This document shows, piece after piece, positions 36,489 through 45,335 of a DNA stretch of 64,000 bases; the first letter of the stretch is position 1; every line of letters begins with the position of its first letter. Below the pieces are notes generated by a model. That model saw nothing but the letters and a program-made list of their open reading frames with translations, made no database searches and was not told where the DNA came from. The stretch is from Edaphobacter acidisoli (lineage in GTDB: Bacteria > Acidobacteriota > Terriglobia > Terriglobales > Acidobacteriaceae): contig NZ_BMJB01000001.1 of the NCBI RefSeq assembly GCF_014642855.1, forward strand, positions 620,001 to 684,000, read 5' to 3'. A program made the translations under genes and the position numbers.

Positions 36489-36742
36489 TTCTGCCGCTGA
36501 TAACGCCGGTATCTGGCCGTAGCGCCATGAGCAATGCCAGCCTCCATCTCTGCGAGAGAGACCGGGGGGCCTGAGTAACGGAGCATTCCTCTCAAAGAAG
36601 AGGCAGGGAGCTTCGGAAGGATGGCGAGGCTGCCGTCAGGGTGAAGAAAGAACTTCACCTTATCACCTGGCGCAAGGTGGAGCTTTTCCCGCATTGCTTT
36701 GGGAATGGTGATCTGGCCTTTGATAGTGAGCGCGGATTCCAT
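36485..36742 (-). CDS. AbrB/SpoVT-type antitoxin, VapB-like
   Basis: 85 residues. The N-terminal swapped-hairpin DNA-binding domain (residues 5-48: LTIKGQITIPKAMREKLHLA, then PGDKVKFFLHPDGSLAI) is complete. The C-terminal tail would bind the PIN toxin. The start ATG lies against two AAGTATTAC repeats that probably are its operator. There is no clear ribosome site. Confidence 0.87.
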   Translation of the reverse strand: MESALTIKGQITIPKAMREKLHLAPGDKVKFFLHPDGSLAILPKLPASSLRGMLRYSGPPVSLAEMEAGIAHGATARYRRYQRQK

Positions 36743-36770
36743 AAGTATTACTTTATCCGCAAAGTATTAC
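36743..36770. promoter_or_regulatory. two AAGTATTAC direct repeats at the vapB start (putative operator)
   Basis: AAGTATTAC occurs at 36743-36751 and 36762-36770, 19 bases apart, about two helical turns. They sit immediately upstream of the vapB ATG, where autoregulated antitoxins usually bind. On the coding strand each copy reads GTAATACTT, so one could also serve as a -10 box. Confidence 0.55.
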
Positions 36771-36784
36771 CTATGGCAAGGTTT

Positions 36785-37516
36785 TTAGGGGCGGGATATT
36801 TCTGCTTCACACTCATCCGGACCACCCATCGAGCATGAGTCGAGAAGATCGACGCGGCGTTTGAACTCTTCCCTTAAACAGTTAAGAGTTTCCGATGATT
36901 GGCCGTGGCCTGTAAGCGCACCGCACTTCTCGGGAAGTTCCTTGAGCCACTTCTTCTCGTCGGCAATAAGTATGCTTTGCTGTTTCGCAGAGGAGGATTT
37001 GAGGACTGCCTTGTAGTTTTCGGATAGAAACACATCGAAATGTCCAAGTTCAGAGTCTGAGCAGATTGCATACTCCAGGGGAGTGGCAGCTTTTGCGCAT
37101 GGAAAGCTTGCACGCGGTGGAGGGGTTGCGGCCTTTTGGGGGTTGCGCGAAAAGTTATAGGCAACGCCCATTCTGCAAATTGCTGCCTCTGAGATGGATA
37201 TTGTTCCGCTCCCGTCGGCGTATCTCTGATCGCAGAGCATCATCTTTTCCACATAACGCTTTTTCATCACTGGTGTGAGCTTTGGGAGGAAATCAGCCTC
37301 GCATTTTTTGACTGCAATGATAGAGAATTCCTGATCAGCACTTGATCCCCATGCGCACTCGTCCAGGATTCTGGATGCGGCGCGGCAGGAGGTGGCGTTC
37401 AAGAGTAACTGTCTCGTGGCCTGAAATGCCTTTTCGCTACCGTAGTCACATTTCTGTGAAAACGATGTGGCGCTCAGTCCAAGGAACAGGAAGATGGCTG
37501 CCATGAGAGGTCGCAT
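36785..37516 (-). CDS. exported protein with LprI-like (DUF1311) domain
   Basis: 243 residues. Residues 1-21 form a signal peptide (MRPLMAAIFLFLGLSATSFS); the ATG at 37516 gives the basic n-region, and 37504 is an alternative. The C-terminal half (about 155-230) has the Cys-containing LprI pattern: FPCAKAATPLEYAICSDSEL, LSENYKAVLKS, ADEKKWLKE, and NCLREEFKRRVDLLD. The family includes lysozyme inhibitors. The N-terminal half (Cys-rich, about 24-130) is not recognised. Periplasmic. The apparent much longer open frame to 38443 is antisense to hpnJ and is not real. Confidence 0.75.
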   Translation of the reverse strand: MRPLMAAIFLFLGLSATSFSQKCDYGSEKAFQATRQLLLNATSCRAASRILDECAWGSSADQEFSIIAVKKCEADFLPKLTPVMKKRYVEKMMLCDQRYADGSGTISISEAAICRMGVAYNFSRNPQKAATPPPRASFPCAKAATPLEYAICSDSELGHFDVFLSENYKAVLKSSSAKQQSILIADEKKWLKELPEKCGALTGHGQSSETLNCLREEFKRRVDLLDSCSMGGPDECEAEISRP

Positions 37517-37546
37517 AACGTCTGGCAGAAAAGTTATACGCAAAGG

Positions 37547-37575
37547 AACGCGGCTGGCAATTCGCCAGCCGCGTT
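37547..37575 (-). terminator. hairpin after hpnJ
   Basis: AACGCGGCTGGC and GCCAGCCGCGTT form a perfect 12-bp stem around a five-base loop. It lies 22 bases after the hpnJ stop and is followed by CCTTTG on the hpnJ strand. A likely terminator with a short T-run. Confidence 0.65.
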
Positions 37576-37596
37576 GACCTAGAGGGTTTGTGAATC

Positions 37597-39075
37597 CTAT
37601 GCGTTCATGCTGACGGATTCCTGCTGCTTGAGTGCCTTCTCTTCGGCCTTGGCCTTGGCGGCCTTGTTGCGCTGCGAGCGGAGTTTCATGAAGGACTTGG
37701 CTTCTACATAGAGACGCGGAACGTCGCGGTTGACGATGGCCTTCCAGACGACGCGGAAGGCGGCCTTCGGGCGGAAGTAGTACTCGTCGTAGAAGCGATG
37801 GACCTGCTCCATGACGTACTCGGTGGGCAGGCCGGGGTATTCGATGTGCGCCATCTGGTGGCCGCCGCCGTCTTCCATCTTCTCGTTGGTGATGAAGCCG
37901 CCCTTCTTCGCGAAGTCGTAGAACTCCGTGCCAGGGTAGGCGTGCGCGACGGAGACCTGGATGGTCTCGCAATCGAGCGTCTTGGCGAAGTTGATGGTGT
38001 TGCGGATCGACTCCTTCGTCTCGCCGGGCAGGCCGAGGATGAAGTCGGCGTGAATGACGAGGCCGAGGTCGTGGCAGTCCTTGACGAACTCGCGCGCGCG
38101 CTCGACAGTGGCACCCTTCTTGATGTTCTTGAGGATCTGCGGGTCGCCGGACTCGAAGCCGACGATGAGCAGGCGGCAGCCGGCGTCCTTCATGGCCTTG
38201 AGGGTGTCGCGGTGGGTCGTCGTGCGCGAGGTGCAGGACCAGGTGATGCCGAGCGGCTTGAGTTTGGCGCAGAGCTCGATGGTGCGGTCCTTCTGGATGT
38301 TGAAGGTGTCGTCGTCGAAGAAGAACTCTTTGACGTGCGGGAAGTTTTCCTTCGCCCACTTGAGCTCGGCGGCGACGTCGTCGGTGGAGCGCTTGCGCCA
38401 GGCGTGGCCGGAGAGCGTCTGGGGCCAGAGGCAGAAGGTGCACTGCGCCGGGCAGCCGCGCGTCGAGTAGAGCGCGATGTATGGATGCAGCAGGAACGGC
38501 ACGTTGTACTTGGTGACGTCCATGTCGCGCTTGTAGATCTTGGTGGCCCAGGGCATCGCGTCAAGGTCTTCGACCTGCGGGCGGTCAGGGTTGTGCTGGA
38601 TGACGCCGTTGGCGTCTTTGTAGGAGATGCCGAGGATTTCGTTGAGCGGCTTGCCGTTGGCGTACTCGACGATGGAGAAGTCGAACTCGCGGCGGCAGAC
38701 GAAGTCGATGACTTCGCACTCGTTCAGGGCGCGGTCGGGGTCGGTTGTGACTGGGGGGCCGACGAAGGCGATCTTGATGGACGGGTTCGCCTTCTTGATG
38801 GCGCGGGCGAGGCCGTGGTCGCCGCTCCAGCCTACGGTCGAGGTGAAGAGGACGAGGAATTCGTAGCCTTTGGCGATTTCGATGGTCTCGTCGGCGGAGA
38901 TGTGGTGCGGCGGAGCGTCGAGGAGGCGTGAGCCTTCGAGCATGCCGGCGGGATAGGCCAGCCAGACCGGGTACCAGTAGGATTCGATCTCGCGCGTAGC
39001 AGGCCAGCGGGAGCTGGCGCCACCGTCAAAGTTCTCAAACGAAGGCGGGTTCAGAAACAGTGTTTTCAGGGGCAT
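37597..39075 (-). CDS. hpnJ: hopanoid-associated radical SAM protein HpnJ (cyclitol-ether synthase type)
   Basis: 492 residues. An N-terminal B12-binding-like region (about 1-150, with FLNPPSFENF at the start) is followed by a radical SAM domain carrying the 4Fe-4S cluster CPAQCTFC (about 208-215) and DDDTFNIQKDR. TWSCTSRTTTHRDTL and GFESGDPQILKNIKKG match the HpnJ group. Known role: converting the glucosaminyl side chain of bacteriohopanetetrol to the cyclitol ether. It is single here, but near hpnCDE. Other side-chain genes (hpnH, G, I, K) are not in the window. The Lys/Glu-rich C-terminus is ordinary. Confidence 0.9.
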   Translation of the reverse strand: MPLKTLFLNPPSFENFDGGASSRWPATREIESYWYPVWLAYPAGMLEGSRLLDAPPHHISADETIEIAKGYEFLVLFTSTVGWSGDHGLARAIKKANPSIKIAFVGPPVTTDPDRALNECEVIDFVCRREFDFSIVEYANGKPLNEILGISYKDANGVIQHNPDRPQVEDLDAMPWATKIYKRDMDVTKYNVPFLLHPYIALYSTRGCPAQCTFCLWPQTLSGHAWRKRSTDDVAAELKWAKENFPHVKEFFFDDDTFNIQKDRTIELCAKLKPLGITWSCTSRTTTHRDTLKAMKDAGCRLLIVGFESGDPQILKNIKKGATVERAREFVKDCHDLGLVIHADFILGLPGETKESIRNTINFAKTLDCETIQVSVAHAYPGTEFYDFAKKGGFITNEKMEDGGGHQMAHIEYPGLPTEYVMEQVHRFYDEYYFRPKAAFRVVWKAIVNRDVPRLYVEAKSFMKLRSQRNKAAKAKAEEKALKQQESVSMNA

Positions 39076-39227
39076 GGTATAGGTCTGATTTTACCATTCA
39101 AGGTGCCCTATCCGGCGGATTTTCTTAGTGTTTCCGTTTGTGGTTCGAGTGCGCAGGATGCGGCGAAAAGTGCCCTGTTTTTAGTGCTTTCTCCGGGATT
39201 GAGGAAGCAGGTGCGGGTAGGGAAGGA

Positions 39228-40631
39228 TTAGGGAGTTGTGGTCGAGACTGACGGCGGCGCTGCGGCGGCGGACTTGAGCCATGTTTCGAGTTGCCCGGTC
39301 TGGCGCATGAGGTTGATCTCGGCCTGGCGCATCTCAAACTTCGCGTCGAGCACGGCTAGGTACTTGGTGCGCTCGGCGATGCGGGCGAGTTCTGCGTCTT
39401 TAGGGCTCACCTGCGGCTTGTCGGGGTCTCCTGTGCCGGAGTTGAGTTGGATGAGCATGGCGTCGAGCTGCTGCTGGGCAAGCTGCTGGTCGAGCATGGC
39501 GACCTCGGCCTGGGCGGCGATCTCAGAGGTTGCGTGCTGGAGCTTCTGGCGGCCTTCGAGAAACTGGTCGCGGGCGGCGTCGGCGTCGTGCTTGGCAAGA
39601 ACTGCGTCAGCGGCGGACTCGCGGGCCTTGGCCCTGTGTACGGCGTCGAAGATGGGAAGGGTGATCTCGATGCCGGCCGAAGCGTTGTTGTGCTGAAACT
39701 TCAGGTAGTAGTCCTGAATGTTATTGAAGGAGGCAAAACGGCTGTATTGGGCAGCGAATGTGATCTGGGGACGCCAGAGATAGCGCGCGTCTCCCCAGGC
39801 GATCTCGCTTTTGGCGCGGGCATTGGCGTAGGCTGCGGCGACGGCTGGGCTGGTGGCGGGGAGCGTTGTCGCGGGCTGGTCGGTGGGCGCGGCAATGACC
39901 GGGATGCTTGCGGAGTCGATGGTGAGGTCTTTGGCGGGCAGCCCGATGAGGTGTGCCAGGTGGGCCTCGTCGGCGATGGTGTCGTCGTCGGCGCGGAGGG
40001 CGGCGAGGTGAATCTGTGCTGCGGTGAGCCGGGCGGTGGTGAGGCCGATCTGGCTGTCCTGTCCGGCGTCGAGACGCTCCTGGACGATATCGACGAGGCG
40101 GTTGGCGTATCCGGATTGCTGCGCGAGCGCGGTTTGGCGCTGCGTGTCCCGGTCGAGCGCGACATAGGTCAGCGCGACGTCTTCGGCGACGGCATCACGC
40201 GCGTCTTTAAGGGAAAGGTTCGCAGCCTCGAGCGCTGCGCGGGCAGCGCGAATGTAATCGGGCTGAGAGAAGCTGTAGACCAGCGATTGCGTGGTGAAGT
40301 TGAAGATGGAGGGCTGCCCGAGGGGAAATCCGTAGGAGGGCGGGCCCAGCCCTGAGCCGCCTGAGACGGTTGGGATGTAGACATCGCGAGCACCTTGAAG
40401 CGCCGCTTGCGCCTTGGCTACCGCAGCTTCGGCGGCCTGCACCTTCGGACTGTTTTTTTGTGCGAGGTCGATGGCTGAGATGAAGGAGATCTGCGCCACG
40501 GCGGGCGAGGCTGCCAGAACAAGCACAGCACAGGCGAGCATCTGTCGAAGCAGCGGGCGAAGCAGAGCGGTCATACGGTGTGGAGTGTCTCCCGGGAGCT
40601 GACTGCTCTTAATGCTAACGCCTTTTCTCAT
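39228..40631 (-). CDS. TolC-family outer-membrane efflux protein
   Basis: 467 codons from the ATG at 40631, whose first base overlaps the TPR gene stop (TAATG). An internal ATG at 40574 (MTALLRPLLRQ) gives a more conventional signal peptide ending AASPAVAQ and is a real alternative. Two OEP repeats are seen: ISAIDLAQKNSPKVQAAEAA onward and YANARAKSEIAWGDARYLWR onward, with long heptad helices. It should form the outer-membrane channel for the adaptor in the same operon. No inner-membrane pump is encoded beside it. Confidence 0.88.
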   Translation of the reverse strand: MRKGVSIKSSQLPGDTPHRMTALLRPLLRQMLACAVLVLAASPAVAQISFISAIDLAQKNSPKVQAAEAAVAKAQAALQGARDVYIPTVSGGSGLGPPSYGFPLGQPSIFNFTTQSLVYSFSQPDYIRAARAALEAANLSLKDARDAVAEDVALTYVALDRDTQRQTALAQQSGYANRLVDIVQERLDAGQDSQIGLTTARLTAAQIHLAALRADDDTIADEAHLAHLIGLPAKDLTIDSASIPVIAAPTDQPATTLPATSPAVAAAYANARAKSEIAWGDARYLWRPQITFAAQYSRFASFNNIQDYYLKFQHNNASAGIEITLPIFDAVHRAKARESAADAVLAKHDADAARDQFLEGRQKLQHATSEIAAQAEVAMLDQQLAQQQLDAMLIQLNSGTGDPDKPQVSPKDAELARIAERTKYLAVLDAKFEMRQAEINLMRQTGQLETWLKSAAAAPPSVSTTTP

Positions 40632-41608
40632 TACGACCCCTGGAGGGCTTTGCGCGCGGGTGCGTAGTGGGATGCGAGTGCGAGCGCGGCAGCGTATTCG
40701 CGGTGGGCGCCTTCTGTGTCGCCGCGGCTGGCGAGCAGGTTGCCGAGTTGCATGTGGACCTTGAAGGCTGGTGCGGCGTCGGATTTGGCGGAGGATGCGA
40801 GATACTCGCGGAGAACGCTCTCGGCGAGGTCCGGTGAGCGATGGGCGGCGGTTAGGATGCTGGCGGCGTCGACCAGCGCGGCGTCGCGGTGGCGGTCGGC
40901 GTCGATGGCGGCCTGGAGTGGAGCGACGGCTTTGTCTGGCTCGTGATGGCGCTGGTAGAAGTGGCCGAGATCGACGTAGGCTTCGGGGGTCTTAGCTGCG
41001 TCGGCTGCTGCTTTGAACTCAGATTCTGCCGTGGTGAGGTCGCCCTTCTTTTCGGCGATGAGCGCGAGCAGACGATGAGACTGGGCAGGGAAGCGTGTGC
41101 GCATCTGGGAGGCGAGGTTTTGCGCTTTGTCGATGCCTCCGCCGACGATGCCGGGCGCGTCGACGTAGTATTCGCCGAGGTCGTTCATGGCGTGGACATT
41201 GTCGGGGTCGATCTGGATGGCGCGCTGAAATGAAGAGGCGACTTTGCGCGCATAGGAGAAGGCTACGACGGGATTGGCGTGCGAGGCTTTGAGGCCGTAT
41301 GCGCGGCCGAGCCACATCTGTGTGTCGCTGTCGTTCGGTGCGTTGTTTGCGGCCTTTTCGCACTCGGAGACGGCGGAGTCTGCCATGTCCTGCGCGTAGT
41401 AGACACGGCAAAGCAGAGCATGAGCCCCTGCATCGCCGGGCTGCTCGGAGATGGCCTGATGGAGTAGTGTGCTTGCCTGATCTACCTTGCCCTGTTGCAG
41501 CAGAAGATTGGCCTGTGCGGTGTCGCCCGCTGCGAATGCAGGGAGAGAGGATGCGATGACGAAGAAAACGAGCGGTCGCAGAACGGTCTGCTGAAGCGAG
41601 AAGCGCAT
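40631..41608 (-). CDS. exported TPR-repeat protein
   Basis: 325 residues. Residues 1-26 form a signal peptide (VFFVIASSLPAFA). At least five TPR-like units follow, for example TAQANLLLQQGKVDQASTLL, NVHAMNDLGEYYVD and PEAYVDLGHFYQRHHEPDKA. It starts two bases after the adaptor stop and overlaps the TolC gene, so it is part of the export operon. A periplasmic scaffold for the efflux complex is possible; nothing in the sequence gives a partner. Confidence 0.83.
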   Translation of the reverse strand: MRFSLQQTVLRPLVFFVIASSLPAFAAGDTAQANLLLQQGKVDQASTLLHQAISEQPGDAGAHALLCRVYYAQDMADSAVSECEKAANNAPNDSDTQMWLGRAYGLKASHANPVVAFSYARKVASSFQRAIQIDPDNVHAMNDLGEYYVDAPGIVGGGIDKAQNLASQMRTRFPAQSHRLLALIAEKKGDLTTAESEFKAAADAAKTPEAYVDLGHFYQRHHEPDKAVAPLQAAIDADRHRDAALVDAASILTAAHRSPDLAESVLREYLASSAKSDAAPAFKVHMQLGNLLASRGDTEGAHREYAAALALASHYAPARKALQGS

Positions 41609-41610
41609 GA

Positions 41611-42849
41611 CTATTCGACCGCCTTGACGGCGAGGCCGTTGGTCAGCTCGCGGTTGCTGATTGAACTGAGAGCAACCGTGTCGTTTTCGCTAAGACCGCT
41701 GACGATTTCAACGCGCGTGAGATTGACGACGCCGACGACTACAGGCGTGCGAACGAGCTTGCCGTTGACGATGCGGAAGACGAAGTCGCCGTTGTTGGCG
41801 TGGAGGGCTTCGCGAGGCACGCTGAGCACGTTGAAGCGCTGCGAGGTCGTGACGGTGACGGTGACGTTGGTGTTGGGCAGGAGGTCGCCGTGCGCATCAT
41901 CGACCGTGATGAGGCATTCGCCGACGTTGCGAGTGCCGTAGGTGATCACTGTCGTTGGCGCAATGCTGATGTGACCATGCCACCGCTGCAGAGGCTTTGC
42001 ATCCCACTCGATGCTGACGGGCTGGCCGACGGCGAGCTTGCCGATTTCGGGCTCGTCGAAGTAGGCGCGGATCTGGATCTTGTTCAGGTCGGCGAGGTCG
42101 AGCAGGTCTTCGCCCGCCGAGACGAAGTCGTATTGCGAGACGGGGACGGAGTAGACCGTGCCGGGGAATGGTGCGCGGATGTTTGCGTCGGCGTAGCCGG
42201 TTTGAGCGGCTGCGACGGCAGCCCTGGCGTCGGCGAGCTGCGCGCGGACGCGGGCCTGGTCGGCCGGGCTGTAGCTTTCGGTGCCGCGAAGCTGAAGATT
42301 TTCTACCGTGCTGCTGGCGGATTGAAGACGCTCGTGCGCAGCGGCAACTTCGCTCGCTGAGGCGGCGCCTTTGGCTTGAAGCTGCTCGAGTGCGGTGAGA
42401 CTTTTGGACGCTTGTGCCTGCTGCATCCGAGCGCGGTCGAGCTGGCTTGAAAGGTCGAGGCGTTCAGCCTGTGAGCCACCCTGCTCCATGTTGTGCATGG
42501 CGGCCTGGGCGGTGCTCAACTGAGTATTGGCTGCGGCGAGCCTGGCTGCAGCGTCGGAGTTGTTCATGGTGACGAGCAGATCTCCTGCTTTGACCTGCTG
42601 ACCGACCTTCACATAAAGCTTGCCTACGACACCAGGTGCTGGCGCATGGGCCTGGAACTCGTTGACAGGCTCAACTTTGCCATTGGTTGGGGTGGTGGCA
42701 ATCACGTTCTGGCGGGTGACCGGGGCGACACGTACTTCAACGTCCTCGCGGGTGAACGCGTGAACGAGGATGAAAACAAGCAGGATAACTGCGAGAAAGA
42801 TGCCCCACAGCAGGTAAGGATTCAGGCGTCTTGTCTCTGTGGTCGGCAT
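41611..42849 (-). CDS. periplasmic adaptor (membrane fusion) protein, MacA/HlyD-type
   Basis: 412 residues. One N-terminal anchor (about 12-29, YLLWGIFLAVILLVFILVH). A lipoyl half-motif (GVVGKLYVKVGQQVKAGDLL) precedes a coiled-coil hairpin (about 105-205), then the second half (IRAPFPGTVYSVPVSQYDFV), a beta-barrel and a membrane-proximal domain. It is the first gene of adaptor-TPR-TolC. The partner ABC or RND pump is not adjacent: upstream are 130 gene-free bases and then recJ. Confidence 0.88.
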   Translation of the reverse strand: MPTTETRRLNPYLLWGIFLAVILLVFILVHAFTREDVEVRVAPVTRQNVIATTPTNGKVEPVNEFQAHAPAPGVVGKLYVKVGQQVKAGDLLVTMNNSDAAARLAAANTQLSTAQAAMHNMEQGGSQAERLDLSSQLDRARMQQAQASKSLTALEQLQAKGAASASEVAAAHERLQSASSTVENLQLRGTESYSPADQARVRAQLADARAAVAAAQTGYADANIRAPFPGTVYSVPVSQYDFVSAGEDLLDLADLNKIQIRAYFDEPEIGKLAVGQPVSIEWDAKPLQRWHGHISIAPTTVITYGTRNVGECLITVDDAHGDLLPNTNVTVTVTTSQRFNVLSVPREALHANNGDFVFRIVNGKLVRTPVVVGVVNLTRVEIVSGLSENDTVALSSISNRELTNGLAVKAVE

Positions 42850-42980
42850 TCAGAATGATAGGCGTTATTTGTTCAGTATATATAGGACGCTCGTGCACCG
42901 AAAACGAAGCAGAAAGTTTCGGGAGCCAGATAGTTACGAGGGGAGCGGGCTGTCCACTTTGAGGGCAACACCGCGGGCTT

Positions 42981-44777
42981 TCAGGCGAGCCGCAGATCGA
43001 TGAGCTCCAGTTCGAGGCCGGGGTATTGTGGATTGTTTTTTGCGCGGAGGCGGTAGGCGAGGTCGATGCGTGAGTCTTTGGTGAGTTCGGCGCAGCGTGC
43101 GAGCCAGTCGGTGGAGCGGCTCCAGCCGAGTGCGCTGAGGCGCGGGCCTCCGTTTGGCTGCGCGAGATCGAGGCAGATGTGCTTGTCTTTGATGATGCGG
43201 GCGGGGGCGGCGAGGGTGGCGTTGCGGGTGATGAAGATGGGTTCGCGGTTGCCAATGCCGTAGGGGCCGCAGCGTTCAAGCCAGTTGGTGAGTTCGTAGG
43301 TGAGTTCGGTGAGGGTGAGTTCGGCGTCGCACTCGATGGCTGTGGCTGAAGTCACTTCGCTGCTGAGCGGCAGGCCGTAGCTTTCGAGGCGTGTGCGGAG
43401 GAGCTCGACTCGGTCGGAGGGCAGGGAGAAGCCGACGGCGTGGGCGTGTCCGCCGAAGCGGGTGAAGAGTGGGCCTGTGTTGTCGGCTGCGGTGATGGCG
43501 TCGAGCAGATGGAAGCCGGGGATGGATCGGCCTGAGCCGTGGGCCTGGCCGTCTTCGTGCGTGAGGACGAGCGCGGGACGGCTGGTGCGTTCGACGACGC
43601 GCGAAGCGAGGATGCCGAGGACGCCGCGGTGCCAGTCGGTGCTGTCGAGTACGAGGCAGGCGGGGGTGAGTTCGCCCAGGCTGCGCAGGGCTTCGAGCCG
43701 GACGTCGATGGCGTCGAGGGCCTGCTGTTCAATGGCGCGGCGATCGTCGTTGAGGCGGTGGAGTTTTTCTGCGAGCGCGGCGGCGTGTGCGGGGTCTCGG
43801 GTGAGGAAGAGTTCGACGACGTCGCTGGCGACGTCCATACGTCCGGCGGCGTTGATGCGTGGAGCGATGCGGAAGGCGACTTCGGTGGCGGATGGAGAGC
43901 GGTCAGTGGGGACTTGCGCTACTTGCATGAGCGCGCGGAGGCCGGGTTGGACTGGGTTGCGCAATTCGCGGAGTCCGAGCGCGGCGATGACTCGGTTTTC
44001 GCCTTCGAGTGGGACGGAGTCGGCGATGGTGGCGATGGCGACGAGCTTCAGAAAGGATGGGATGAGAGCTTGCTTCAGCTTGCTTCGCTGTTCGTCGGTC
44101 TGGGCTGCGGCGGCGAGGATTGCGTGGCTCAGCTTGAAGGCGACGGCGGCTCCGCAGAGATGCTTGAAGGGGTAGGGGCAGTTGGCCTGCATGGGGTTGA
44201 TGACGGCGAGGGCGTCGGGGATGCCTACGGCTTCGTCGGGCAGATGGTGGTCGGTGACGATGAGGTCGAGGCCGAGGGAGCGAGCCTCGCGGGCAGCGGC
44301 GAAGGCGCGGATGCCAGTGTCCACGCTGATGACGAGGCGGATGCCTGACTCGGCTGCGTCGCCGAGCACGGTGGTTTGCATGCCGTAGCCTTCGCGGAGG
44401 CGGTGTGGCACGTGGTAGCGCACCTGGGTGGGCTTGTCCTTTGGCGCGATGCGTTCGATGGCGGTCTTGAGCAGGACTGTGGCGGTGGTGCCGTCGACGT
44501 CGTAGTCGCCGTAGATGAGGATGGGCTCGCTGGCGGCGACGGCACGCTGGATGCGCTCGACGGCGGCTGACATGCCAAGCATCAGCATCGGGTCGTGCAG
44601 GTCATCGATGGATGGGTTGAGGTAGGTGTGCGCGGCTGCGGGGTCGGCAAGGCCGCGCTGGATGAGCAGATGTGCGATGGTGAGTGGGCAGGCTAGTACG
44701 GTGGCTAGCTGTTCTACCTGTGCAGGGTCTTCCGTTTTAAGTGACCATAGTTCGGTTGCGGTTGTGGCGGAGGGCAT
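42981..44777 (-). CDS. recJ: single-stranded-DNA-specific exonuclease RecJ
   Basis: 598 residues, the family's usual length. DHH-superfamily metal motifs: IYGDYDVDGTTA (Asp91, 93, 95) and VTDHHLPDE (Asp176-His177-His178), with ISVDTGI between. The DHHA1 domain is marked by GGHAHAVGFSL, and an OB-like C-terminal domain follows. It degrades 5' single strands in recombination and repair. The stop of an unknown 155-residue gene lies nine bases upstream of its start, so they are probably co-transcribed. Confidence 0.94.
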   Translation of the reverse strand: MPSATTATELWSLKTEDPAQVEQLATVLACPLTIAHLLIQRGLADPAAAHTYLNPSIDDLHDPMLMLGMSAAVERIQRAVAASEPILIYGDYDVDGTTATVLLKTAIERIAPKDKPTQVRYHVPHRLREGYGMQTTVLGDAAESGIRLVISVDTGIRAFAAAREARSLGLDLIVTDHHLPDEAVGIPDALAVINPMQANCPYPFKHLCGAAVAFKLSHAILAAAAQTDEQRSKLKQALIPSFLKLVAIATIADSVPLEGENRVIAALGLRELRNPVQPGLRALMQVAQVPTDRSPSATEVAFRIAPRINAAGRMDVASDVVELFLTRDPAHAAALAEKLHRLNDDRRAIEQQALDAIDVRLEALRSLGELTPACLVLDSTDWHRGVLGILASRVVERTSRPALVLTHEDGQAHGSGRSIPGFHLLDAITAADNTGPLFTRFGGHAHAVGFSLPSDRVELLRTRLESYGLPLSSEVTSATAIECDAELTLTELTYELTNWLERCGPYGIGNREPIFITRNATLAAPARIIKDKHICLDLAQPNGGPRLSALGWSRSTDWLARCAELTKDSRIDLAYRLRAKNNPQYPGLELELIDLRLA

Positions 44778-44786
44778 CGCTGCTGC

Positions 44787-45254
44787 CTACTCGTCCTCGG
44801 TGTAGTTGTCGTCGACCATCATGCCGCTCATGCCGGTGACGATGTCCATGAGGTCCTGGAATGTGTCGTACCACTCGGTGGCGGTTTCGAAGACGAACAT
44901 GACTCCCTGGTGCGCGAAGCCGAGTTGGAGATAGCCGATCTTGCCGACGTGGTTGACGAGGTACTGGGCGTCTTCAATCTCTTCGACGATAGCGGGCGGG
45001 AAAGATTCGTCGTTGAGATGCTCGAGGAGCAAGGCGAGGTCCTGCTTCTGGAGAACCACTTCGTTCATGATGACGAAGGGCGCATTGGCAGCTTTGGCGT
45101 GCTCGACGAAGTCCTTCCATGCGTCGGGGCCGTCGTCCTCAAAGGTGACGGCGGGCAGGTCCTCGCTGATGAAGCCGGGGAGCCGGCGCATTCCATGGCC
45201 CGCGATAAACGCGATCATGTCGTCTTTGAGCGAGATCAGATTGTCGGGATGCAT
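44787..45254 (-). CDS. unrecognised conserved-looking acidic protein
   Basis: 155 residues, strongly acidic, without signal peptide or membrane span, and no domain I can name. It has well-formed alternating hydrophobic segments (APFVIMNEVVLQKQDLALLL; VNHVGKIGYLQLGFAHQGVM; FVFETATEWYDTFQDL) and an acidic tail ending NYTEDE. It starts 82 bases from the divergent first DUF507 gene and ends nine bases before recJ. Probably a real cytoplasmic protein; role unknown. Confidence 0.7.
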   Translation of the reverse strand: MHPDNLISLKDDMIAFIAGHGMRRLPGFISEDLPAVTFEDDGPDAWKDFVEHAKAANAPFVIMNEVVLQKQDLALLLEHLNDESFPPAIVEEIEDAQYLVNHVGKIGYLQLGFAHQGVMFVFETATEWYDTFQDLMDIVTGMSGMMVDDNYTEDE

Positions 45255-45335
45255 TGGCTCTTTATTGTCTCAGAAAGACCGGTGGGCCGCACAAAGGCGA
45301 TTGAAATTCAGCATGATATATTCAGTGGTAAGTCA

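Noticed and set aside
37517..38443. Large N-terminal extension of the LprI-like gene to 552 codons
   Set aside because: The extension is antisense to hpnJ and Arg/His-rich; the signal peptide at 37516 gives a natural start.
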